NCBI GenBank assembly: GCA_035610365.1
Contig: CM069432.1
Location: forward strand, 111,805,529 to 111,869,528
DNA length: 64,000 bases
Source: Aquatica leii
Taxonomy: Eukaryota; Arthropoda; Insecta; Coleoptera; Lampyridae
Reading direction: 5' to 3'
Notes under the pieces: model-generated
What the model was told of the DNA's origin: nothing
The model's input: the letters and a program-made list of their open reading frames with translations, nothing else
Database searches by the model: none
Program-made: the position numbers and the translations under genes
Shown: one piece after another, positions 22,110 to 31,318 of the stretch
Layout of the letters: each line of letters begins with the position of its first letter
Position numbering within the stretch: the first letter of the stretch is position 1

Positions 22110-23421
22110 GTACCAATATTTTCAGCTTAACATAGTGTTTTTTCGCTTTATAGCTTTTATGAAATCTGAAACGTTAACATCAAGCTTAGTAAATACGAAA
22201 TGTAGGTTCAAAGTTTAATGGCCTTTACAAGGTATTTCACAATAAAAAAAATTTTTAATTTCAAATAACAAATACGTTTAGCTGAATATTATCTTTTAAT
22301 AGCATAAGAATTAACTTATTTCGGTAATTTAAAATCCAAAACATATTGCAGCTGTTACAAATCGTTTTTAATCTTAATTAATTTATCATAATCATTTGAA
22401 CTTACGCTATTACTTTTCGTAAACAGTTTGTTTTCAATATACCTATTTTTTAATAAATAACGTAGTAAAAAATTACTTTTAATAAAACACAGTTTTTTAA
22501 GAATATTTCAAAAATATTTAACTATAGAATGATAACAATTCTTTAATACTATGTATGAATATTTTTATACATTTTTGTATAATAATTAAATAATTGAAAC
22601 TATTCAATTAAATAAAAATAAAGTTGCACTATTAGGATTTGAATAATTTTATAAGGCGCTGCGCTGTTGTAAACAAAATCAATGCGTACAATATATATTA
22701 TAATTTTTACCATTATTTATAAACCCTTTTAATATTTATTTATAGTATACAACTTATTAATGTTTATCATTTATACTAAAAAATGTAACTCTTTATATAA
22801 ATATTTTGTCGTTTTCTAAAAATTAGACTGTGGCTGTGATATAAAATTGTAGCCGCTAGATGTATGAACTCGACGTATGCTCGATATAAGTTTGTGTTGT
22901 GTGTGATGTCTTTTTGACGTTTGGTTCTGAGATGCAAGAGGCTGTCTCGATAGGCAAATTTCTGATCAACGTTGGCTAGATCAAAATAACTCAAAAAAAC
23001 ATAGTGGTAAAGTTAATTTAGTTTAAAAAATCTAAGGCTAAACGCCATCTCGTAGAAACAGAGCTACGTACGAGTTTTTTCACATGTAAGAAACTATGAA
23101 GTTGTTAGTTAGATATTAAAGATTACAACCGCGAATTTAAAAAAAACTATTTGAATATTATTCCGCGTATTATTTAAATACATTTTTTGCAAATCGCGTT
23201 TGTAATATTTACAAACTACATAGTATCCTACGAGTTATTTTAGTTTGCTTTTGCACAATTTGTCTTGTAATTTTATTTTATTATGTATAATATTAACCAT
23301 TTATTGAAAGCTCAGAATATCATAGCGTTGCCAAACTGCAAATTTTACTGTCAAGGACACCTTTTTTGCGTTCAAATGTCAAAAAACATATCAGACATAT
23401 TAGGTGTATGCCGATTTTATA
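22110..23421. other. Intron of the muscle gene, left part
   Basis: AT-rich intron after core exon 3. A minus-strand frame at 22776-22994 has no family resemblance. No exon recognised. Confidence 0.45.
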
Positions 23422-23832
23422 CAGGGTGAGTCAGAATATGTGAGTACAATAACTATAAATAACTATAAAAGACAAAAAAGTTTACGAATAAGATTTCCTA
23501 TCAAACACAATTTTTAAATAAAAAAACAAACTTCAAGATTAAAAAATTTAACAGTAGAGGTACTCTAAAAATCCGTCTTCTGCTTATTTAATTTTAAATA
23601 AATTTTCACATTTTTTTTGTTTTTAAGTACTCATTAACAACTACAAATAATAATCGATTACATTTAATTAGTTTAGAAGTTATTAATTAAAAAGTAATAT
23701 TTTTGCTAACTTTGAAGATCTAATAACTTTTTACCTATGCATGCTAGGATATAAGTTTATTTAATCTACTGTCTTTATTTTATGCTTATTATTTATAGTT
23801 ATTGTATTTTTCACATATACTGATTCACCTTG
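23422..23832. mobile_element. Mariner-type MITE with TA target duplication, 411 bp
   Basis: Left end CAGGGTGAGTCAGAATATGT; reverse complement of the right end CAAGGTGAATCAGTATATGT. The similarity continues to ACAATAACTATAAATAA, about 40 bp of inverted repeat. TA flanks both sides (23420-23421 and 23833-23834), the target used by Tc1/mariner elements. No transposase encoded. It lies in the intron where the gene chooses between two terminal exons. Confidence 0.7.
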
Positions 23833-23893
23833 TATACCTAGCTTCTGTAATTTTGTATCAAGACTGCACTCTTATTTTTATAAAGTGACGAAA

Positions 23894-23936
<43 letters not shown>

Positions 23937-24604
23937 GTTATGTTGGTTTGTGTACGCTTCAAAAACTCAAAAAGTTCTGCACCGATTGAGTTGAAATTTT
24001 AACATGATATAAAATCCGCATCAAGGATTGTTTTTATATATTTTTTGCATCAGTCACATATCTGCGACCGCGAGAAAATATTTTTTTTAACGATCAGCTG
24101 TTTACCAGTGACCGCGCCATCTGCCATAAGCTAGGAAAACACTCGCTGACAACCGAAATAATAATGACGCAGTCACATGAGAAACAATTTCGTTCCCAAT
24201 TACATTGTTTATTTACAAAAAATTTGCATTTGATTCTGATTATTATACAATCTGAATTAAATATTCACTTAAATGTGTGATAGTGTTGTAATCGAACTGC
24301 GCCTTTCATCAAATCGTAAGTAGAGGTTATATTTTATATCAAAGATGAACAGTAAAAATATTATTAACTGACAGGCAAAATAAAAGGACTTATTATAATT
24401 CAAGTGGATTTCTAACAGAAGTGAGTGGTTATATCTTTTTTATTACATCTAACACGTGGACGTAATTATATTATTTATTTTGGATTAACCTCACTTTTAA
24501 TGTATATAAATATAATTACATTAAAACCAGCAATTATTAATTAATACGAGTGTCAACCATTCCATCACAATGTGCCACTGCGAAGCGTGGCAGGGTACAG
24601 CTAG
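23894..24604 (+). mobile_element. Non-autonomous Helitron, 711 bp
   Basis: Begins TC (followed by a TA microsatellite) after an A and ends CTAG before a T, that is, an insertion between A and T as Helitrons do. Near the 3' end is a hairpin, GCCACTGCGAAGCGTGGC, about ten bases before CTAG. The 5' part carries the typical phrase about CAAAAACTC...CACCGATTGAGTTGAAATTTT. No Rep/helicase is encoded. It lies 0.8 kb upstream of the short terminal exon of the muscle gene. Confidence 0.7.
23896..23934. repeat. TA dinucleotide microsatellite
   Basis: About twenty TA units directly after the TC start of the Helitron. Length is likely polymorphic. Confidence 0.8.
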
Positions 24605-25382
24605 TACTTATATAGAAAAGAAAACTTTATTATATAAATGTCGTAAAAATAAATAAAAATTGTATTTTATGTAGGTAAAAATTATATTAAATTATACATA
24701 TTTTATTTTGTCTACAACGACGTTCATATAATTTTGTGATCTCGCATAGTGCCTCGATAAAAATCTAACGTCTAATACAAAAAAATTACATTTTTAAATA
24801 ATTAGCTATTACACTGTCAAATATTCAGAAAAATGTTTCTTATATTTGCGGAAATACAGCATTATTAAAACAAAAAAATTGACAAAAATAGTCAAACGAA
24901 TTTTATTCTTTAAAGTGTAACAAAAGTGGGTTCTCAATGCTATACACCATTTTTCTATTTAAAACTAAATTGTCTATGAATTAGTGGTTTCTGATTTTTT
25001 TAATAAAAACAATTAAATAATAAAACTGTACAACTAAATTAATTTAATAATTTTAAAATAATTTTTATATTCTATGGTTAACAGATCAGATTTCATCATC
25101 TCTCTTTATTGCAAATTTGCTTATATTTAATATATCTGCAAACCAATTCCTAAACTAAAACCGTTTAGTTTTTTTTAGATGTACTTTAATATAACCAGAT
25201 ACGCTCTTATTACCTTTTAATTTTTAATAGGCCGTGCTGATTTTTGGATTACAGCAGTAGCTTTGCACGTTAAAAAAACTATTTTCAAATCTAATTAATT
25301 AATTCATCTAATAAAGGCGTTTAAAGTATTACTTTTGTTTTAAAATTTCTATGTTTGTTCATCACATGGATTTTCATTGCAG
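24605..25382. other. Intron of the muscle gene, right part
   Basis: AT-rich intron between the Helitron and the short terminal exon. No coding frame or element recognised. Confidence 0.45.
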
Positions 25383-25438
25383 AGGAGAAAGTTGAAGAAA
25401 CTCAATCAGAAAAGCAAGCGGAAATATCTGCTGCCTAA
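25383..25438 (+). CDS. Mf: Muscle gene (probable myofilin), alternative short terminal exon
   Basis: Acceptor TTCATTGCAG ends at 25382. With the G carried over from core exon 3 the frame reads EEKVEETQSEKQAEISAA and stops at TAA 25436-25438. This gives a short acidic C-terminus of 18 residues. It competes with the acceptor at 26319, which would replace it with a tail of more than 360 residues. A polyadenylation signal follows at 25790. Alternative C-termini would give small and large protein isoforms, as known for several insect thick-filament proteins. Confidence 0.6.
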
Positions 25439-26318
25439 TGCACACGAGTTAATCGAACATATTTTTTAATTGAATTTATAACCACGCCGCTAACTTTATC
25501 CAAAAATCATGACACTGCCTTTTGATTTTAAACATATTTTTGCTATTTAAAAAACAATATATATTATAGCTAATTAATATTGTTCAAATATGCGCAGTGC
25601 AAAAATATTGTTTGCTGTTAAAGTTTAGTTTGATTACTGTAGTGATTGTGCTAAACATAAACACAGCTAAGTTTTTAACTAACTGGTGTTAAACATTAAC
25701 ATAAATTGCTTGCATTTTAGTAAATAATTATTAATACTAAATTGCTTCTTATATGTAACTGCGGTATCGGGTTTGTGATTAAACATCTAAATAAATAAAT
25801 GCAGCTACATATGATGAAGTAAAATAGGTATGCATATTACTAATTTTTTTTCCACTACTCTATAAACCAATATTTTGCACTGTGCATATTTAAAAAAGTA
25901 ATTAATATATTTGTTATTTTAATAAAATTTATTTTCCTAAACTTTGCTTTTCTTTATCTTTCCTTACTTCCACAATTCTTCCATTTTTTTCTTTTAAATC
26001 TTCTAGTATAGATTTTTGCAGCATGATTTTTTGGAAAATTTTTATTTTTGTATTTTTGTACACAAAAAAGTGTGATTTTTGCTAACTTTAAATTGAAGAT
26101 AAAACAACTACTTAAGAAAGTGAAACTGATTAAATAAATATTTTAATTCAACTTTTCACCGTCAGGAGTACTTTAAAACGTAAGTCTACAGCAAACTAAA
26201 AATATAATTAAAAAGTTTAAATAATAATTACTAAATATTACAAAATAACATAAAGTTACTAATTTTAAAAGATTAATAACGTTTACACAATGCTATACGA
26301 ATTTTCGTCAATTTACAG
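25439..26318. other. 3' UTR of the short isoform and intron of the long isoform
   Basis: AT-rich, no further coding frame. Contains the candidate poly(A) signals for the short transcript. Confidence 0.4.
25790..25799 (+). promoter_or_regulatory. Candidate poly(A) signal for the short isoform
   Basis: Two overlapping AATAAA hexamers about 350 bp after the stop at 25438. Chance occurrence is common in AT-rich DNA. Confidence 0.35.
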
Positions 26319-26508
26319 GATCATTATCGCCCGCACGACCTTCTCGTCACTTTTCTAAAGTGTCTTTAATTGCCGAACCTGAACAAGAAGAAAAAGTAGA
26401 TCCTGCTGATAGATCGGCAATACGTTTGTCTAAAATAGCTTTAGCTCAAGAAGATGTAGAAGAAAAGCTTAAGCGGCAAAAAGAAACTGCGCGATTAGCC
26501 GAAGAAAG
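26319..26508 (+). CDS. Mf: Muscle gene (probable myofilin), long-tail exon 1
   Basis: Acceptor ATTTACAG (ending 26318), donor GTAAAA (26509). With the carried-over G it reads GSLSPARPSRHFSKVSLIAE, PEQEEKVDPADRSAIRLSKI, ALAQEDVEEKLKRQKETARL and AEE, leaving AG for the next exon. A Ser/Pro/Arg-rich linker gives way to a charged helical segment. Phase matches core exon 3 and the next exon. Confidence 0.65.
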
Positions 26509-27008
26509 GTAAAACACATTATCTTAACGTAATAACTCATAATTCATGATATTACTTTTATTAAAAATAACGCTTGTTATATAAATTATTTTCAAACAAA
26601 ATTGAAAACACAAAAATTTACTTCTATAAATTTTTTTAATTACGTCCAATTGTTTTAAATTCGTTATTATAGTACAAAGTGTATCTTATTAAAAAAGTAA
26701 TTAAAATTACAAGGCCTGTAAAATTTTTAATAAAATTATTACTTATTTGAAAATTAAAAAAAATTAAAATTAATGGTTAATAACAAATAAATGTTTACAT
26801 TTAAGTTTGTTGATGCCAACATATTTTTTTCATTTAGTTTGTACAGGTTTCAAATTGTACCTACATACATAATTTAAAATTAATTAAAACAAATATAATA
26901 TTAACAGCTAATAAACTATTAAAAAAGAATCTAGCTTTATCTGTTCTATGCTACTACTAAGACTTGTATACCATTTTTAAATATAATGGCAATAATCAAC
27001 TTTTGTAG

Positions 27009-27180
27009 GGCTTTAGCTGAAGAAGCTGCTCGTAAAAAAGCTCAAGCTTTAAAAGAAGAAGCAGTTAGAAAAGCTGAGTTAGCTCGTCAAGAAGAACTTG
27101 CTGCTCAAGCTGCGGCTGAACGAGCTGCTGAGATAGAAAAGAAAGCTGAAGAAGCAAGACAAGAAGAATTACGTAAACAA
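27009..27180 (+). CDS. Mf: Muscle gene (probable myofilin), long-tail exon 2
   Basis: Acceptor TTTTGTAG (ending 27008), donor GTAAGT (27181). The first base completes an Arg codon from the previous exon. The peptide begins ALAEEAARKKAQALKEEAVR and ends AEEARQEELRKQ, a highly charged Ala/Glu/Lys/Arg helix with no Pro or Gly. Ends in phase 0. Confidence 0.7.
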
Positions 27181-27230
27181 GTAAGTAATAATATTGTAAT
27201 ATATATTTGTTGAAAAACATATATCCGTAG

Positions 27231-27959
27231 GCTGAAATTGAACGTAGACGGCAAGAAGAAGAAGAAAATGCGCGTTTGGAAGAAGAAAAACGATTAGCTG
27301 AACTTGCTAAAGCAGAAGAAGAAAGACTACAATTAATTCGATTAGAAGAAATTGCCCGTCAAGCAGAAGAAGAAAAAGAAAGAGAATTAGCACGTCAAGC
27401 TGAAGAATTAGCTGAACTAGCTCGACAAGAAGCAGAACTTGAAGAACAAGCTCGCAAAGAAGCGGAAGCATTAGCATTTGCGAAACAAGAAGAAGAGTTA
27501 GCTGAATTACAAAAACAGGAAGCTGAATTACAAGAGTTAGCAAAACAAGAAAAGGAATTAGCCGAGTTGGCTAAACAAGAAGCAGAGCTAGCGGAGTTGG
27601 CTAAACACGAAGCAGATTTAGCAAAACAAGAAGCTGAAATTGCTGATTTGGCTACACACGAAGCTGTATTGGAAGAATTAAAATTTAAACAGTTAGCGGA
27701 ACTAGATGCACTTGAAGCTGAAGCAAAGGCGTTAGAACAATCATGTGACGATGAACAACCAGTATACGATCAAGAAGAAAGCAGCCCGTTTGCTGAAGAA
27801 GATTCGACTCCAGTAATAAAACCTGAAGAAGAACACAACGCTTACGACGATGTGGTGGTAGAAGAACCTGCCGATGAAGTACCAACTGACGCTGAAGAAA
27901 ATCAAGAAAAAAAAGCAACAGAAGAGGAAGCGGAACCAGAAGAAGAAATAGAAGACTAA
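27231..27959 (+). CDS. Mf: Muscle gene (probable myofilin), last exon of the long isoform
   Basis: A 50-base intron (27181-27230, GTAAGT...CCGTAG) precedes this phase-0 exon of 242 codons ending TAA at 27957-27959. Residues from about 50 to 155 are built on a ten-residue repeat of the form LAKQEAELAE, then the sequence turns acidic (EEPADEVPTDAEENQEKKAT) to the end. The region should form a long charged helix; a ten-residue period is not a classical heptad, so a single stable alpha-helix is as likely as a coiled coil. Role inferred: an extended spacer or filament-binding tail. The minus-strand frames over this exon are shadows of the repeat. Confidence 0.7.
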   Translation, partial: AEIERRRQEEEENARLEEEKRLAELAKAEEERLQLIRLEEIARQAEEEKERELARQAEELAELARQEAELEEQARKEAEALAFAKQEEELAELQKQEAELQELAKQEKELAELAKQEAELAELAKHEADLAKQEAEIADLATHEAVLEELKFKQLAELDALEAEAKALEQSCDDEQPVYDQEESSPFAEEDSTPVIKPEEEHNAYDDVVVEEPADEVPTDAEENQEKKATEEEAEPEEEIED

Positions 27960-28477
27960 AATTTTTATTTTCAGATACATTTGTAAAACATCAATTTTGT
28001 TACTCGTTTTTTTGCGATACATATATAGTTTTATTTTCCGTTCAATACCATTTTTGTCAACATTTGCATCAAAATTGGCGTATCAACTTTCTTTTTTAAA
28101 TTAAAAACAAAAATGAATTAACTGATTCTAACGGTGCTATAAACTAAACTTATTTGCTAACCCAGACGTGCGTTTTAGTTAGTTTTTTGTTTCTGTTTAT
28201 ATATAAATATATTTAATTTTAACTAATAATTGGCATTTTTGTTTAAAGCATTTACTAATTATAACAATATTTCGTTTGAATTCAATATTTAGTTTACTAA
28301 TTATTAATTCTACGTCTTGACTTTCTACAGCCAGTAAAAGACAACCATTAATATAGATAAATATTACGTTTTGATCACACATTTACACATACAAATTGCT
28401 TGATTTTGTAGACATGTTTAAATTGGAATATTGCAAATAAGTATCAAAACCGCAATATACAATTAATATTTTTAAAA

Positions 28478-28483
28478 AATAAA
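28478..28483 (+). promoter_or_regulatory. Candidate poly(A) signal for the long isoform
   Basis: AATAAA about 520 bp after the stop codon at 27959, the first clear hexamer downstream. Weak evidence in AT-rich DNA. Confidence 0.3.
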
Positions 28484-28948
28484 ATATAAAATACAAAAAC
28501 AAAAACTAAAAGTGAAATAACTGATACTCAAATTATCTTGTAAATATTTTGTTATTTTCAATTGTAATAACAAAATCAATTTCTTTTATGTACGATTATT
28601 AATAAAAATTACACTCAAATTCTTGGGTTTGAATATTGAATTGTTTTAATTTGTGTATCAAATGTTTTTTTTTATTATTATTATTTTTTCTTTAAACTTC
28701 TCGTAACTTATTTATAGTTAAAACATTTACGTATGTCAGGTTTGCTTTAATTCCCTTCGTATTAAAATCTCAAATTTAGTGCTGTTATTACTGTTAATGT
28801 ACAGTATAGAAATTACCAAATCAGAAAATTGAACAGAGATAACAAATACTTTTAATTTGTACAGGCACAAGTTGAATACAACATTTTATTGCTCGAACAG
28901 AGACTAAAAGATCTCTAAATTCTATAAAACCTTTAAAAATAATTTTTT
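28484..28948. other. AT-rich intergenic DNA
   Basis: Nothing recognised; a short T/ATT-rich tract lies near 28665-28690. Confidence 0.4.
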
Positions 28949-29388
28949 ATGCTGCCAACTTCGCAAACGTCAATATTCGTTTGTTCGTGTAGTTACGTAA
29001 TGAGCGAAAAAAGCTCTAAGGTGGCAAAATAAAAACTAGAAATTTACATATAACTAAACCAATGATTATATTAGAAGAGTATGGGACAGGTGGAAAAGTC
29101 ATTTAAAAAAATTTAAAATTCTGTTAAAATTAAAAAAAAAAAACGATGTTAAAGTTAATGTGAAATTTGACAGATTTAGTAATAAACGTAATACCAACGT
29201 TGTATTTCTAGTGATTTTTTAAAATTTATTTAAAAACAACATAATTTCACAAAAAATAACACAAAAAATAATGTACGTTACTCTCGTTGAAAGTATCATA
29301 GCATAACTCACTCACATGTAACGCTCACCCGTGCGGCCTTTGTAATACTATGCTTTACTTTCGACCTTTGTTACGTAAATTACTATTA
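28949..29388 (+). repeat. ~450-bp interspersed repeat, copy C
   Basis: Starts ATGCTGCCAACTTCGCAAAC, contains GTAGTTACGTAATGAGCGAA and AAAAGCTCTAAGGTGGCAAA, and ends with ACTCACTCACATG, GTGCGGCCTT and GTTACGTAAATTACTAT. The order and boundaries match copy A at 6930-7397. Located about 100 bp from a Penelope-like copy. Confidence 0.6.
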
Positions 29389-29489
29389 TTGTTGTTATTT
29401 TATTGTTCCTAACTGTTATAGGTATTAATTTTTTGTTTTTGTAAATCAACTTTGACAGTTTTTGCGCAGTTGTCATAAACGTCAAACTA

Positions 29490-29792
29490 TTTTTTACTTC
29501 TTGAGCGCCAAAACAAGAAGTAGAACTTGGTTTTTGCCGTATTGTCGTTCGTGAACCCAAACAAACTGACGTTTCGCAAGACATTGGAACTTGCATCTTC
29601 AGAGTGGTAAATGTCACTGAAAGAAAAAGTGTAAATGACGATATTTATACCCATAGCGATTAGCGTGATTAACGGATCTTATGTTTCCGTTGCCGTTTGA
29701 CTGACTTCGTTATTACTCGGAGTAAGTGTTTGTGTCCTTTCGATCTTTGTTTTAGAGGATATAATACTGGTAGCCAAGATTTGCTGAGTCAC
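29490..29792 (-). mobile_element. Penelope-like element 3' fragment, minus strand
   Basis: The minus strand from 29792 matches the larger copy at 42.8 kb: GACTCAGCAAATCTTGGCTA, CACTTACTCCGAGTAATAAC (end of the ORF), then the 3' region with an intact hammerhead core and on to CTACTTCTTGTTTTGG. The match ends near 29490. Together with the + strand copy at 29806 it forms an inverted pair 13 bp apart. Confidence 0.75.
29550..29612 (-). ncRNA. Hammerhead ribozyme motif (Penelope-like)
   Basis: On the minus strand CTGAAGA (29602-29596), stem II GCAAG/CTTGC closing a nine-base loop, then GAAACGTC (29575-29568). In hammerhead numbering GAAACGTC gives G12-A14, a two-base-pair stem III without loop (A-U, C-G) and the cleavage C17. 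Stem I can form between ACT before CTGAAGA and AGT after GTC, with ACC/GGT beyond an internal loop. One extra U sits between A9 and stem II. All core bases are kept. Confidence 0.6.
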
Positions 29793-29805
29793 ACAGTTAC
29801 ATGGA

Positions 29806-30000
29806 TGAGTGACATTTACTACTCTGAAGATGCAAGCTGCAATGTTTTGCGAAACGTCAGTTTGTTTGGGTTCACGAACGACAATACAGCAAAGGCCAAG
29901 TTCTACTTTTTGTTTTGGCTCTCAAGAAGACACTAGGATCAAGCCTAAGTCTGGGTGTTTTACTACGACGCGGTCTAAGCCGAAAGTCGCTTATAATCAT
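29806..30000 (+). mobile_element. Penelope-like element 3' fragment, plus strand
   Basis: Starts at GTGACATTTACTACTCTGAA and runs through the hammerhead core, GGGTTCACGAACGACAATAC and the tail GCGGTCTAAGCCGAAAGTCG to TTATAATCAT. This matches the 3' region of the copy at 42.97-43.17 kb. It holds no ORF. Confidence 0.75.
29811..29872 (+). ncRNA. Hammerhead ribozyme motif (Penelope-like)
   Basis: CTGAAGA at 29824-29830 and GAAACGTC at 29851-29858 with stem II GCAA/TTGC. Core bases are intact; stem II is one pair shorter than in the copy at 42.99 kb, and stem I keeps ACT/AGT. Confidence 0.55.
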
Positions 30001-30639
30001 ATTTTTTACCTACACCGTAAAAGCAACCGACTTAATAAATGCGTTTAAGTAGAATAGTATAGTCAAGTTTAAAATTTAAACTTGGCGATTGTAGCTCCCG
30101 TCTTAACCTTAAGTGTAGTTTACGTAGACTTTGAGTTAAGAATAAGTTTTTACTGAAGATTTAAGTTAAATGTCGAGGTGCATATGTACACCTACTATTG
30201 CAAATTTTATTCAAACGAATCGATTGAATATTAGTGAAACTTGAAAAACTTTGTACGCGTATGCATTCATCATTATCATGAATGCTTCGGTTGAAAAAAA
30301 CAAACAGATTTTGTTGCAGAATTTTAGTGAAGTCACCATCTAACAAAGTAGAGTGCAGAATGTGACTATTCAACAAAAAAGTCGACAAACCAATTTTTGA
30401 CGGAAACAAAAGTAAAGATGTCGACAGTCGGTGTACTCGTATAGAAATAGTATAAAACACATATCCTGTTCCTAATAAAATGATAGTAGTAGTTGCGTTT
30501 AACGTTTCTTGGATTAAAATATGAAATAAAATGTATGTTCATTTCTTATACAGATATAATTGTAAAGTTGTATTATTAGATAAAGTTAAGTCAAGATATT
30601 GGAGTAAAAGTGGAAAATTTTTAATTAACTAGAATTAAA

Positions 30640-31318
30640 AAAATAATGAGGTCATAAACTGAATTTAAATAATAACGACATCAAAAATTATGCAATTGAT
30701 GCAATGGATAATCCTATTCTTCAAACAAAATTAGAAGCAGTTCTTGAAGATTATAAATTAATGAAATTATGAAAAAAGTAACAGTGTTTAATAGAAATGC
30801 AAACATTATAAATAAGGCATGGGTTTAGAATTAATAAAACTGAGTTCAACAGTGCTCCTGGGAGTTCTTAAAAACCACTAGACACAAAACCGTATGCGTT
30901 GCTGTAATTGTATGGGTACTTATAGATGGCATAGGTTTTAAACCAAGGAAGACAAAAGGGTATTGTTTTTAATATGGCGTAGCGTAGCTGGTCTCACAGT
31001 AGGAAATTGTTTCAATCAACCACCAATTGGTAATGAAATAAAATAGATCACATCAGACAAAATAGCAATAGTATTGTAGACACCATCAGTAGAAATCACC
31101 CTAACTGTTACAAATTATACAGTACCAATTGGGTTCAAATTAAATAATAATGTCAAATGAATGATCGTATATTACCGTCCTATCAATAATAATCAAAGAA
31201 TAGGTTTTATAGGAAATAATAAACAAATAAGAATACTGCTGCTGTTGGCGTAAGGATACAAGTGGACCGACGAGGCGTGACTGAGAGCGCTATGATTTTG
31301 ACGCTACCTTCCAAGTAA
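30640..31318 (+). pseudogene. Decayed coding-like fragment of unknown origin
   Basis: Coding-like peptides run in shifting + strand frames: NDIKNYAIDAMDNPILQTKL, then LTVGNCFNQPPIGNEI, TVTNYTVPIGFKLNNNVK and MIVYYRPINNNQRIGFIGNN with stops, and finally VGVRIQVDRRGVTESAMILT followed by a stop at about 31316. The amino-acid style is that of a real protein and unlike the surrounding AT-rich noise. I do not recognise it. An old viral (capsid-like) or element-derived copy is possible but unproven. Confidence 0.3.

Noticed and set aside
27307-28022. Three minus-strand frames over the last exon of the muscle gene
   Set aside because: They are shadows of the Glu/Ala/Lys codon repeat on the + strand, Leu/Phe-rich and without splice or start support.
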